Positions 16,593 through 26,516 of a stretch of 64,000 nt of DNA are shown one piece after another. The stretch lies in contig NZ_JAADZV010000002.1 in the NCBI RefSeq assembly GCF_010645075.1, positions 186,001 through 250,000 of the forward strand, read 5' to 3'. How positions within the stretch are numbered: position 1 is the first letter of the stretch; the number at the start of each line of letters is the position of its first letter. The DNA is from Flavobacterium limi (GTDB taxonomy: Bacteria; Bacteroidota; Bacteroidia; Flavobacteriales; Flavobacteriaceae). The notes below the pieces were generated by a model, which saw nothing but the letters and a program-made list of their open reading frames with translations, was not told the origin of the DNA and did no database searches. The translations under genes and the position numbers were made by a program.

Positions 16593-17618
16593 TTATTTTT
16601 CATTGCCATAAGGGTCAATAGTATTTATCGAACCATCCTCATTGTAAGTAATTTCAGTTACTTTCATTGATCTCAGATGAGTAACACCTTTTGAAAGGCT
16701 GGAATCATGATAAAAAAGATACCATTTTCCTTCTACTTCACAAATAGAATGATGGGAAGTCCAGCCAATAACAGGATTTAAAATCTTTCCCTGATATGTA
16801 AAAGGTCCATAAGGACTATCACCTATTGCATAACAAATGAAATGTGTATCACCTGTAGAATAGGAGAAATAATATTTGCCATTATATTTATGTACCCATG
16901 GACCTTCAAAAAAACGCTGTTCATTATTTCCAGCAAGCAAAACTTCTCCGTTTTTATCAAGAATTTGAATTTCTTTTGGAGACTCATCAAATTGCTTCAT
17001 GTCATCGGTCAACAAGCCTACTATTGGCCCTAATGCAGGTTCATTTTTATTAGGCTCTTCGTTTTCATCAGAAAAATTATTATTTCTGTATTTCTGAAGC
17101 TGACCTCCCCAAATACCTCCAAAATAAAGATAAAATTTTCCGTCTTCATCTTCAAAAACTGCAGGATCAATTGAATAACTTCCTTTAATTGCTTCAGGTT
17201 CCGGAATAAAAGGTCCAGTTGGCGAATCGCTGATGGCAACTCCTATCTGAAAAATTCCGTCAGCACGTTTCGCAGGAAAATACAAGTAATATTTACCATT
17301 TTTGCAGGCAGCGTCAGGAGCCCACATTTGTTTCTCTGCCCACGGAACATCCTTCACGTGTAGAACAGTACCATGATCTTTTACTTCTGATTTTATATTT
17401 TCCATTGAAAAAACATGATAATCCTCCATTCCAAAATGATCTCCGTTATCATTGAAAGGAATCCCGGCATCAATATCGTGCGATGGATAAATATAAATTT
17501 TTCCGTTAAATACATGTGCTGAAGGATCGGCTGTATACATGTGTTTAACTAGTGGTTGCGATATGGCAATTTTGCTAATTGTTTCAAAATTAATGTGTTC
17601 AATGCTATCCTCAGGCAT
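16593..17618 (-). CDS. GH43 beta-xylosidase/arabinofuranosidase
   Basis: Hydrolyses xylose or arabinose units from hemicellulose oligomers. The 341-residue five-blade propeller shows GH43 residues: the base Asp in YTADPSAHVFNGKIYIYPSHD, the pKa-modulating Asp in GSYSIDPAVFEDEDGKFYLYFGG, and the acid Glu in RFFEGPWVHKYNGKYYF. There is no signal peptide, so it is probably intracellular and acts on imported oligosaccharides. It lies 28 bases downstream of the GPH symporter gene, so import and hydrolysis are likely co-expressed. Subfamily and linkage are not certain. Confidence 0.9.
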   Translation of the reverse strand: MPEDSIEHINFETISKIAISQPLVKHMYTADPSAHVFNGKIYIYPSHDIDAGIPFNDNGDHFGMEDYHVFSMENIKSEVKDHGTVLHVKDVPWAEKQMWAPDAACKNGKYYLYFPAKRADGIFQIGVAISDSPTGPFIPEPEAIKGSYSIDPAVFEDEDGKFYLYFGGIWGGQLQKYRNNNFSDENEEPNKNEPALGPIVGLLTDDMKQFDESPKEIQILDKNGEVLLAGNNEQRFFEGPWVHKYNGKYYFSYSTGDTHFICYAIGDSPYGPFTYQGKILNPVIGWTSHHSICEVEGKWYLFYHDSSLSKGVTHLRSMKVTEITYNEDGSINTIDPYGNEK

Positions 17619-17646
17619 AGTCTCTTTTTTTTGTTTTAATAATAAT

Positions 17647-19080
17647 TTAGGCTCTTCTTTCTTTTAGATCTGCCTCGATCTGTACTTCCATTTTCTTATC
17701 AATTTCATAGAAAAGCAGTAATCCTACTCCAATTAAAAAAGGTATTGCAGGAAAAATGCTTACTAATAATTTAATACCGTTAATGGCAATATCTGTTTGT
17801 TGTGCTGAATTTGGAATATACTCAAAGTACCCCAGAAGTGATGTTGTCAATGCACCGCCAATACTCAATCCGGCTTTTAATCCCACCATCATTGCTGAAA
17901 ATATAATCGCAGTTGCACGACGGTTGTTTTTCCACTCAGAATAATCTGCTACATCTGCTATCATTGCCCAAAGCAATGGAATTGTAATTCCGTAGAAAAA
18001 ACCGTGAAAAATCTGAGAAAAAAACATCAGACCAACTGAAGTTGGAGAAAAGAAATAAAAAGCAATAACAAATAAGGTGGAAATAAATAAAAACAACCCA
18101 AATACATTTCTTTTCCCGTGTTTGTCAGCGAATCTTTTTGATAATGTAATTCCGACTATCATAAAAATAATTCCGCCGGCATTAAACAATCCAAATCCTG
18201 CCGAAATAGGATCATTCCCAAAAGTATTCAGTCCAATCACGGAAAGAAAATCTAAAATGGGCTGAATAAATGTCGCCAATTCTTGTTTATTTACGTAATT
18301 CTCAAAATAATATACATAAGAACTGCCTTTAATTGCCAGTGTAATAAAAACCAATAATGTAAGAGAAAGCATAATGACCCATGGCTTATTTTTTCCTAAA
18401 TCAACCAAATCTTCCTTTACACTTGATTTTTGTTCCGGTTTTGGTACGATTCGCTCTTTAGTAGTTACGAAAGTAATTAGCAGCATAATAGTTCCAATTA
18501 TTGCTAATGCAGTCATTACTTTTTCGATGCCAATTGCTTTATCACCATTTCCTGCACTTTTAATGATACCAAGCATAAAAACCTGAACAAAAAACTGAGC
18601 AAACATCACAGCCACAAACCGGTATGACGACATGCTGTTTCTCTCTGACATATCCCCCGTGATAACACCGCTTAAGGCCGAATAAGGCAGATTATTTGCC
18701 GCATAAAATAAGAGCAGAAATGAATAAGTCAGAATTGCATAAAGTACTTTTCCCTGATACGAAAAATCAGGTGTTGTGAAAGCTAAAAGTGCAATAACCC
18801 CCAAAGGAATTGATGTCCATAAAATCCAGGGACGAAATTTGCCCCATTTTGTATTTGTTCTGTCTGCAAATGCCCCAATAACAGGATTAAAAATAAAAGC
18901 TGCAATTAAGCCTACAACCAGCATTATTATGGAAGAGTGTGTTGGGGATAATCCGTATATGTCTGTATAAAAGTATGCCAGATAAGTCATTAGTGTCTGA
19001 AAAACTAAATTGGCAGCCAAATCACCAAGACTATATCCTATTTTTTCTTTAATAGTTAATTTTTGTGATGATAGATTCAT
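17647..19080 (-). CDS. GPH-family sugar:cation symporter (xyloside transporter)
   Basis: Inner-membrane sugar importer of the MelB/XynT group in the major facilitator superfamily. The 477 residues contain about twelve hydrophobic segments and GPH landmarks: KIGYSLGDLAANLVFQ at the start, the FADRTNTKWGKFRPWIL loop near residue 70, and MIADVADYSEWKNNRRAT near 370. It is the first gene of a two-gene unit with the GH43 enzyme. Two copies of an operator-like repeat lie in its upstream region. Given the neighbours, xylo- or arabinoxylo-oligosaccharides are the likely cargo. Confidence 0.93.
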   Translation of the reverse strand: MNLSSQKLTIKEKIGYSLGDLAANLVFQTLMTYLAYFYTDIYGLSPTHSSIIMLVVGLIAAFIFNPVIGAFADRTNTKWGKFRPWILWTSIPLGVIALLAFTTPDFSYQGKVLYAILTYSFLLLFYAANNLPYSALSGVITGDMSERNSMSSYRFVAVMFAQFFVQVFMLGIIKSAGNGDKAIGIEKVMTALAIIGTIMLLITFVTTKERIVPKPEQKSSVKEDLVDLGKNKPWVIMLSLTLLVFITLAIKGSSYVYYFENYVNKQELATFIQPILDFLSVIGLNTFGNDPISAGFGLFNAGGIIFMIVGITLSKRFADKHGKRNVFGLFLFISTLFVIAFYFFSPTSVGLMFFSQIFHGFFYGITIPLLWAMIADVADYSEWKNNRRATAIIFSAMMVGLKAGLSIGGALTTSLLGYFEYIPNSAQQTDIAINGIKLLVSIFPAIPFLIGVGLLLFYEIDKKMEVQIEADLKERRA

Positions 19081-19149
19081 TATTTTAATTGTGTGGTTAT
19101 TGGTTAGTTTAGTTAAGCTTTTAATTTGGCGCTAAAGTAATAATAAAAA

Positions 19150-19165
19150 CAATCGGTTGTGTAAA
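19150..19165. promoter_or_regulatory. LacI-type operator candidate, copy 1
   Basis: CAATCGGTTGTGTAAA. The centre ACAATCGGTTGT is an imperfect palindrome of the CAAyCGrTTG type bound by LacI-family regulators. It lies 70 bases before the symporter start. An exact 16-base copy is at 19236. Confidence 0.55.
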
Positions 19166-19235
19166 ATTGTAAAAAATATATTTGTACACACTATTATTCC
19201 AACAAGCACTTTGTATTTGATACTATACAATTTTG

Positions 19236-19251
19236 CAATCGGTTGTGTAAA
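19236..19251. promoter_or_regulatory. LacI-type operator candidate, copy 2
   Basis: Exact copy of CAATCGGTTGTGTAAA, 86 bases from copy 1, a spacing near eight DNA turns that would permit looping. No classical LacI gene occurs in the window; the nearby regulator has a GntR DNA-binding domain, so the binding protein is uncertain. Confidence 0.5.
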
Positions 19252-19348
19252 CATATAAAATTGTTACGTATGAAAAAAATTTTATTCCCTTTTTTTTGAA
19301 TAATCCTAAAATTAATAAAAATAAAGATTAGGTTATCTTATTAAACAA

Positions 19349-20071
19349 TTAGTTCCTAATTAAAGAGTTTAATAATTGAGAAACCGCGGAACTATATAAT
19401 CTCCCAATGGGCAATTGCTTCTCCTTTAACTGAACCGTATTGGTGCTAAAACATATTATTTTATTAATAGATACCAAAAAAGAACGGTGTATTCTGCAAA
19501 ACAATCCTTCTGGCAGCTTCTCTTGCATTTCTGAAATAGACTGATATGTTTTATAGCTATTTGTTTCTGTATAAATCATCAAATAATTTCCCTGTGATTC
19601 GAAATAGTCAATTTCATCCAAAAAAAGTTTGACCATTTTTCGTTCGCATTTCACAAAAATAAAGGGATTTTCGGCTTCAGTTTTTTTTGTAAGCAATACT
19701 ATTTCATTCAGTTCCCGCATTTTGCTGTATTTGTTTATTGCTTTCGCAAAACGCTCATAAGAAATAGGTTTTAAAATATAATCGACCGCTTCCAATTCAA
19801 AACCTTCAACTGCGTATTTAGTGTAAGCAGTAGTAAAAATGATTGCCGTTTCCGGATGAATATTTCGGGCAAAGTCTATTCCTGATTTTCCGGGAAGATT
19901 GATATCCAAAAAGATCAGATCCATTTTTTGTGCTTTTAAAATATTCTGTGCAGCTGAAACACTGTTGAATTTACCCTTTAAATCTAAAAAATCAAATTTA
20001 GCAATATGAAGCTCTAGCAAAATAGAGGCTGGTAATTCATCTTCGATTATAATACAATTAATGACTGCCAT
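19349..20071 (-). CDS. LytTR-family response regulator
   Basis: Cytoplasmic response regulator of 240 residues. The receiver domain has the acidic pair IIIEDE at the start, the phospho-acceptor Asp56 in DLIFLDINLPG, a TTAYTKYAVEGF segment and the Lys of YILKPISYERF. The C-terminal ~100 residues are a LytTR DNA-binding domain (DEIDYFESQGNYLMIYTE, FCRIHRSFLVSINKI). Its start overlaps the end of the kinase gene by 14 bases, so they are a matched pair. Targets are not shown; the divergent amylase gene is one candidate. Confidence 0.93.
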   Translation of the reverse strand: MAVINCIIIEDELPASILLELHIAKFDFLDLKGKFNSVSAAQNILKAQKMDLIFLDINLPGKSGIDFARNIHPETAIIFTTAYTKYAVEGFELEAVDYILKPISYERFAKAINKYSKMRELNEIVLLTKKTEAENPFIFVKCERKMVKLFLDEIDYFESQGNYLMIYTETNSYKTYQSISEMQEKLPEGLFCRIHRSFLVSINKIICFSTNTVQLKEKQLPIGRLYSSAVSQLLNSLIRN

Positions 20072-21122
20072 TTTTCATCTTTAGTTTTAAGGAAACAAAA
20101 AAGCTGGTTGTTTCATTTTTAATGGTCAAAACATGTTCGTCAGGATAAAGTAATTCCAGTCTTCTTTTCACATTTGCAATCCCGATTCCGCTGCTTATAT
20201 TTTCTATTGGAGCAATAAAGTTTTCCGGAAGACTGTTTTCAATTTTAACTACTAGCCAGTCATCGGTTATACTAATCGCAATTGTAATCCAGCCCTGATT
20301 ATTTTCATCCAGACAATATTTATAGCTGTTTTCAATAAAGGGCAGCACTAAAAACGGTTCAATCTGATGATTTTCTATTTCGCCATAAACGCTAAAACTT
20401 AACTGAAGTGTATTGTCAAAACGCAATTGCTGAAGCGCAATATAATTTTTCAGATAATCGATTTCATTCTCCAGAGAGATACTTTTATTATTTACATCAT
20501 AAATCGAAAACCGAAGCAAATCTGATATTTTCAGCACAATCTCCGCAGAATCATCCGATTTACTTAGAATTTTAGAATACAAACTATTCAGCACATTAAA
20601 CAAAAAATGAGGATGAAACTGGTTTCGGAGTGAAGATAATTCGGCCTGTAATTTTTCTGACAATATAGTCTGCACCTTATTTTTTTCTTCGGCTAAATAA
20701 TAAAATAATCGAAACGCAACTGGAATGGTCACTACAAATTGCAATTTACTGACATTATATAAAAATACCGGAGCAGAAAGTAATGGCTGGATTTTCCAGA
20801 AAGTCAGATAATAACGTAAAATGATGTAATTATCTATCAGCCGTTGCAAAAAAGCAAAAAGCAAAATCAGAAAGATATAAGTAATAAAAAAAGTAACCGT
20901 CCTTTTCCTGAATAACAATTGCGGCATTAAAAAATCAACCACAATGGTTACAAAACCTATTTTAGGCAGTATACTATACCATTCATTACGCCAGGCCACA
21001 ATAAAATCCCCTTCCGGTAATCCCTGAATCAAACTGAATAATAAAATATAGCCCAGCCAGTATATAACATAGAGTTTTATTATCTGAAATCTATTTTTAG
21101 GATTGTAAGTCAATATATCCAT
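20058..21122 (-). CDS. LytS-type sensor histidine kinase
   Basis: Membrane sensor kinase paired with the overlapping LytTR regulator. Four hydrophobic segments fill the first ~150 residues. FHPHFLFNVLNSLYSK carries the phospho-acceptor His of the His_kinase family. LPFIENSYKYCLDE and SSGIGIANVKRRLELLYP form the ATP-binding domain. I chose the ATG at 21122 (MDILTYNPKNRF) because it leads straight into the first membrane segment. An upstream ATG at 21251 would add 43 residues with no family resemblance and almost reach the divergent amylase gene. The stimulus is unknown. Confidence 0.88.
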   Translation of the reverse strand: MDILTYNPKNRFQIIKLYVIYWLGYILLFSLIQGLPEGDFIVAWRNEWYSILPKIGFVTIVVDFLMPQLLFRKRTVTFFITYIFLILLFAFLQRLIDNYIILRYYLTFWKIQPLLSAPVFLYNVSKLQFVVTIPVAFRLFYYLAEEKNKVQTILSEKLQAELSSLRNQFHPHFLFNVLNSLYSKILSKSDDSAEIVLKISDLLRFSIYDVNNKSISLENEIDYLKNYIALQQLRFDNTLQLSFSVYGEIENHQIEPFLVLPFIENSYKYCLDENNQGWITIAISITDDWLVVKIENSLPENFIAPIENISSGIGIANVKRRLELLYPDEHVLTIKNETTSFFVSLKLKMKNGSH

Positions 21123-21275
21123 TTCATGTGTTTTGCTTGAATGTAAAAATAATGCTTTTGTTTCAAACCAAAATTGCTGTTTACAATGCAAATCATGCTG
21201 TTTAAATAAGTTGCTTTTTTGAAGGGTTAAAGAAAAATACCTTTCGCTCATAAAACTAACTTAAAACAACCTAAG

Positions 21276-23126
21276 ATGAAAAAAACACTCTTTTTTTTCC
21301 TGACTTTAATGAGCTTAGCATTCACTGCAAATGCTAAAAACGATGTCTATCCAACCAATTGGTGGACCGGAATGAAAACAAATTCTATTCAGTTACTTAT
21401 TCGAAGTACCGGAAATGCTTTTACATCTGATAATGTCAGTATCAATTATCCGGGTATTACTATTTTAAAAACACATCAATTCTCCAATAAAAAATACCTG
21501 GCTGTGGATATTTTAATTGCTCCCGAAACCCTTCCGGGCGATGTGATAATTGAAGTTAATCAACAAGGAAAAAAACAAAAAATAAACTGGCCCATTTATA
21601 AACGAAGAACCGGAAACGGAACTGAGTATGCACAGGGGGTAAATTCATCTGATTTTATCGACCTGATTATGGTGGATCGTTTCAGCAACGGAGACGTAAC
21701 AAACGACCGTGTAAAGGGAATGAGAGATCAGTCTCTGGACAGAAACCAAATGTACGACCGCCATGGCGGAGATTTACAGGGCGTTATCAACAATCTTGAT
21801 TATTTACAAGGATTGGGTGTTACTGCTTTATGGTTTACGCCAATAATGGAAAATGATATGGTCAACAGAACCGAACATGGCTATGCCATTACAGATCATT
21901 ACAAAATTGATGCACGTTATGGCGGAGATGAAGCTTACAAAAAACTAAGTAAAGACCTTCATCAGCGTGGCATGAAACTCATTTTTGATGCCGTTTACAA
22001 TCATTTTGGGCTTTATCATTTTCTGGAACAAGACGCACCGGATAATGACTGGGTTCATCGCTGGCCGGAATATACCCAGACCAATTACAGGGAACAGCCA
22101 TTATTTGATCCTTATGGTGCGAAATCAGATCAGAAAAAAATGAGTAATGGCTGGTTTGACAAAATAATGCCGGATATCAATCAGGACAATCCGTATATGG
22201 CTAATTTTTTAATTCAGAATTGCATCTGGCATATCGAAACCTTTGGTATAGACGGAGTTCGTCTGGATACCTATACTTATAATGATTTAAATTTTGCCAA
22301 TCGATGTAACGAAGCCATCCTAAATGAGTTTCCTAAAATGAGCATTTTTGGCGAAATTATGGTTCACGGAGCCGCTAATCAGGCTTATTTTGAGCAGAAT
22401 ACTATTAATACCCCTTTCAAAAGCAACTTGCCATCAGTAGTAGATTTTCAGAGTTTATATTATGGAATCATTCCTGCCCTAACCCAGCCCTTAGGATGGA
22501 CAGACGGTGTAAATAAATTATACTACACACTCAGCAGTGATTTTTTGAGTAAAAACCCGATGCAAAAAGTATTACTCTTAGACAATCATGATGAACCTCG
22601 CTTTTTTTCAGTTGTAGGCGAAAATGTAGAAAAACAAAAAATGGGCTACCAATGGCTGTTGACCTGCCGTGGCATTCCACAATTGTATTATGGTTCTGAA
22701 GTATTAGTGAAAGGTTTTAAAGCCCCTGATGGATTGGTACGCTCTGATTTTCCTGGTGGCTGGAGTACGGATACTAAAAATGCTTTTACAGGAAAAGGAC
22801 TCACAGAAGACGAAAAATCTACTCAGGATTTAGTTCGAAAACTGGCTAATTTCAGAAAAACAGCTTCGGCAATTACTTCTGGAAAAATGATGCATTACAT
22901 TCCTGTAGAAGGTTTATATGTGTATTTCAGGTATGATGAAAAGCAGACTATCATGTGTATCATGAATACAAGTAACACTGCTAAAGAAATTGATTTTCAA
23001 AAATATAACGAAAGAACAAATGGTTTCAATTCTGCAAAAAATATAGTTACCGATGAAGTTTTTTCTTCACTAAATAAAACTACGATTCCGGCGATGAAAA
23101 TGTGGGTTTTAGAATTGAATAAATAA
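21276..23126 (+). CDS. Secreted GH13 neopullulanase/cyclomaltodextrinase (SusA-like)
   Basis: Cleaves alpha-1,4 glucans or pullulan in the periplasm. The 616 residues comprise a signal peptide ending TANA, an N-terminal beta domain with VYPTNWWTGMKTNSIQLL (the cyclomaltodextrinase N-terminal module), the GH13 barrel, and a C-terminal beta domain. Catalytic landmarks are the nucleophile Asp in DGVRLDTYTY, the acid Glu in IFGEIMVHG and the third Asp in LLDNHDEPRF. It is divergent from the LytS/LytTR pair. No SusC/SusD pair is in the window, so this is not a complete starch utilisation locus. Confidence 0.92.
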   Translation: MKKTLFFFLTLMSLAFTANAKNDVYPTNWWTGMKTNSIQLLIRSTGNAFTSDNVSINYPGITILKTHQFSNKKYLAVDILIAPETLPGDVIIEVNQQGKKQKINWPIYKRRTGNGTEYAQGVNSSDFIDLIMVDRFSNGDVTNDRVKGMRDQSLDRNQMYDRHGGDLQGVINNLDYLQGLGVTALWFTPIMENDMVNRTEHGYAITDHYKIDARYGGDEAYKKLSKDLHQRGMKLIFDAVYNHFGLYHFLEQDAPDNDWVHRWPEYTQTNYREQPLFDPYGAKSDQKKMSNGWFDKIMPDINQDNPYMANFLIQNCIWHIETFGIDGVRLDTYTYNDLNFANRCNEAILNEFPKMSIFGEIMVHGAANQAYFEQNTINTPFKSNLPSVVDFQSLYYGIIPALTQPLGWTDGVNKLYYTLSSDFLSKNPMQKVLLLDNHDEPRFFSVVGENVEKQKMGYQWLLTCRGIPQLYYGSEVLVKGFKAPDGLVRSDFPGGWSTDTKNAFTGKGLTEDEKSTQDLVRKLANFRKTASAITSGKMMHYIPVEGLYVYFRYDEKQTIMCIMNTSNTAKEIDFQKYNERTNGFNSAKNIVTDEVFSSLNKTTIPAMKMWVLELNK

Positions 23127-23170
23127 TCCTTTATCTCGTGATAAAATTCAATTTTATAAAAAACAGAAAA

Positions 23171-25796
23171 ATGACATGCCTAAAAATAGCATTATTGACA
23201 TTGCTTTTTCAGTTGAGTTTTGGACAGCAGGCACCTAAAGTAAATAAGAAGGTTTATACCGCAAAATCATTAGGAGCTTTGCCGGCTCCGGTTATAAACG
23301 GTCTTTTGACTGATGAAAGCTGGAACATTGTAGAATGGACGGGGGATTATATCGAAAATCTCCCTGATGAAAACGGAGAACCTATTGAACCCACAAAAAT
23401 TCAAAGTGGTCTATGACAAAGAGTTCATTTATTTTGGTTTTAGATGTTATGACAAAGATCCGAAAGGAATTGTCAAAAGACTATCAAGACGTGATGGCTT
23501 TGAAGGTGACTGGATTGAAATTAACATCAGTAGTCATTATGACCAGCTTACTGCTTTTTCATTTGCTGCATCCGTTGCAGGTGTAAAAAGCGATGGTTTT
23601 ATTTCTGACAACGGAAGAACCTGGGAAGGCAACTGGAATCCGATCTGGTATTTAAAAACCAATATTGATAACGAAGGCTGGACTGCTGAGATTAAAATTC
23701 CGCTGAGTCAGTTAAAATTTAGTGATGCCCCTGAACAAATTTGGGGTCTTCAGTCTACACGCCGATATTTCAGAACCGAAGAACGTTCTGTCTGGCAGCG
23801 AATTCCACTTGATGCTCCAGGCTGGGTAAGTGAATTTGGGGAATTGCACGGACTGAAAGATTTATCTCCAAAAAGACAAATAGAAATCCAGCCTTTTGTA
23901 CTTTCTCAATTGGAAACGTATCCAAAAGAAGAAGGAAATCCTTTTAAAACCGGAAATGATTTTAAACTCAACGGAGGTTTGGATGCGAAGATCGGAATCA
24001 CAAATGACCTGACATTAAACTTGACTATCAATCCTGATTTTGGTCAGGTAGAAGCTGATCCGGCTGCAATTGTACTCGATGGTTTTCAGGTTTTTTATGA
24101 TGAAAGAAGACCTTTTTTTGTCGAAAACAGAAATATTTTCAACTACACTTTTGCCGATGATCAGGACAATTTGTTTTATTCCCGCAGAATTGGAAGAAGT
24201 CCAAACGGTCAGCCCAATGTTCAGGAAGGTGCTTTTATGACGATTCCTCTCAATACCACGATTTTAGGTGCTGCAAAATTTAGCGGAAAAACTAAAAACG
24301 GCTGGTCAATAGGAATTCTTGAAAGTGTAACGGGTAAAGAATACGCCAAAATTCAGGAAAATGATCAGACGAGAAAAGTCTTAGTTGAGCCTTTAACCAA
24401 TTATCTGGTCAGCCGTGTTCAGAAAGATTTCAACAACCGCAACAGTTACATAGGAGGCATTTTTACAGCTACCAACCGAAATTTAGAAACTGATTTTCTG
24501 AATTTTATGCACCAATCAGCTTATACAACAGGAATAGATTTCAGGCATAACTGGAACAACAGAAAATATTATTTCAAAGGTAATTTTGTTACCAGTAAAA
24601 TTGAAGGAAGTAAAGAAGCTATTACGGCGACCCAAAGAAATATGACGCATTTATTTCAGAGAACAGATGCAGGACATTTGCAGGTTGATACAGAAAGAAC
24701 TTCGCTAACAGGTACAGGCGGACAATTTGAAATAGGAAAATCAAGTGTTGGTAACTGGCGTTACAGAGGCAATTTAGTGTGGAGATCACCCGAATTAGAA
24801 CTAAACGATATTGGCTTTTTAAGACAGGCAGATGAAATTAAACAATATGCATTTATATCTTATGAAACCTTAAAACCTTTTGGCAGTTTTCGAAAAATAA
24901 CCACTTATATGGATCAGACTTCAAATTTTGATTTTGAGGGAAATTACAACCGAATGCAATATATGCTGGGCACTGACGCCATGTTTCAAAATAACTGGAA
25001 CCTTATTGTTTCTACAATCTATAAACCTGTTAATTATTCGAATACGATGCTTCAGGGCGGACCAAGATTTCGCTATTCTGAAGATTTTTTCAAATCGGTT
25101 ACTATTGTTTCAGACAGCAGAAAAAAATTGAGATATACTATGAATATTTATAACAATATGGCGAAAAACAATTCGTTTTCATATTCCGAAATTAATGTTG
25201 GATTGACCTATCAGCCTATTAATGCTTTTACTATTGCTGTAACTCCTGCCCTTTCTTCAAATAAAAACAAATTACAGTACGTCACCCAAACCAGTTTCCA
25301 TGCAGATCCGAGATATATTACTGCCAATTTAGATCAGAATACTTTTAGTACTTCGATTCGTCTCGATTACAATATAAACCCGAATTTCACTATTCAGTAT
25401 TATGGACAGCCTTTTATTTCAAAAGGAAAATACAATCAATTTAATAAAGTGATTAATCCTGTTGCAGAGTATTACAAAGACCGGGTAAGCTTATTTAATC
25501 AGAAACAAATTGGCTTCAACGAAGCTGAAAATCGTTATGAAATAGATGAAGACACAAACAATACAACAGATTATATCATACACAACCCCGATTTTTCATT
25601 TGTGCAATTCCGTTCTAATCTCGTGGCACGCTGGGAGTACATTCCGGGTTCGGAAATCTTTTTTGTCTGGTCACAAGGCATCACTTCAAACGGAAATCCA
25701 AACGATAACCTGATTTCTGAACTGAATTCTCAAATCTTAGGAAGAAAACCAACCAATACATTTTTGATAAAAATGACTTATCGATTTATGTTTTAG
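23171..25796 (+). pseudogene. DUF5916 outer-membrane-type protein, broken by a one-base frameshift
   Basis: Two reading frames together encode one ~875-residue DUF5916 protein. Frame 1 (from the ATG at 23171) has a signal peptide ending FGQ and the beginning of a CBM9-like domain (VINGLLTDESWNIVEW), then stops at 23416. Frame 2 continues with FKVVYDKEFIYFGFRCYDKDP. The break is at the A5 run 23395-23399: with four A the protein reads PTKFKVVYD without interruption. The rest has the CBM9-like module, then a long beta-strand-rich region ending MTYRFMF, typical of an outer-membrane barrel. It starts 44 bases after the amylase gene. Either the gene is inactive or the base is a sequencing error. 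The GTG at 23138 is an unlikely start. Confidence 0.85.
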
Positions 25797-25871
25797 AAAA
25801 TTACATTCAAATAGCTGTTTTACTTGTAATTATATAAGCTGAACTTTTAATTCTATAAAAAAAAACAAAAT

Positions 25872-25925
25872 AATGACTTTAAATTTGATAATGTAAAAAT
25901 TATTGAGTTTAAAGTTTTAGTCATT
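25872..25925 (+). terminator. Possible terminator after the DUF5916 gene
   Basis: A 7 bp inverted repeat AATGACT/AGTCATT with extra TTTAAA pairing inside, followed by TTTAA. The loop is long (about 40 bases), so this is weak. Confidence 0.3.
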
Positions 25926-26033
25926 TTTAATTGAAAAATATTTCCCCTGAAAAATATCAAATTAAAACTTTAAATAGATACACTTAGTTTTTTTATTAAC
26001 AATTCAATAGTGCTTAATAATAAAATTAAATCT

Positions 26034-26516
26034 ATGGACATTTATATACTCCTACAAATAGTATTAGCCACCATTGCAGCAACATCAGCTATGACATTGT
26101 TCAGCTATACAATTTCTGCAGGTTTTAGAGAATTATATAAAGAACCTGTACTCTTAACTTTTCTATTGACGCAACTAAAAATTGATGTTTCAATCAAAAC
26201 AAAAGCGACTTTGGCCTGGCTGCTGCATTATTTTATCGGATTCATATTTGTTGTTATTTACCATATTTTATGGGTCAATAATATTTTAAAGTTATCATTC
26301 TTAAATGCTTTTTTATTAGGAAGTATAAGCGGAATTATCGGAATTGCGGGCTGGATGATTCTATTCAGATTAGCCGATTACAAACCCAAAATCGATTTTA
26401 AAGGCTATTACATTCAGCTCTTTTTTGCTCATATTATTTTCGGTCTTGTAGCAGCATTGTTTTATTATCTCACTTTAACCATCATCTTAATCGCGAAATC
26501 AAATGTCACTATCTAA
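26034..26516 (+). CDS. Small integral membrane protein, function unknown
   Basis: A 160-residue protein with about four hydrophobic segments: IVLATIAATSAMTLF, WLLHYFIGFIFVVIY, LLGSISGIIGIAGWMILF and HIIFGLVAALFYYLTL. I do not recognise a named family. I chose the ATG at 26034 (MDIYILLQ) over a GTG at 26010. Its last 14 bases overlap the start of ligD, indicating translational coupling. Whether it has a role in DNA repair is unknown. Confidence 0.65.
   Translation: MDIYILLQIVLATIAATSAMTLFSYTISAGFRELYKEPVLLTFLLTQLKIDVSIKTKATLAWLLHYFIGFIFVVIYHILWVNNILKLSFLNAFLLGSISGIIGIAGWMILFRLADYKPKIDFKGYYIQLFFAHIIFGLVAALFYYLTLTIILIAKSNVTI

Noticed and set aside
21123..21251. N-terminal extension of the first LytS kinase
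   Set aside because: The added residues are not membrane-like or conserved in character, and the internal ATG fits the family start.
23395..23420. Programmed ribosomal frameshift in the DUF5916 gene
   Set aside because: There is no heptameric slippery site of the usual form and no strong downstream structure; the family is normally a single frame.
21276..25796. A polysaccharide utilisation locus with SusC/SusD
   Set aside because: No TonB-dependent SusC or SusD gene is present near the amylase or the GH43, GH2 or GH28 genes in this window.
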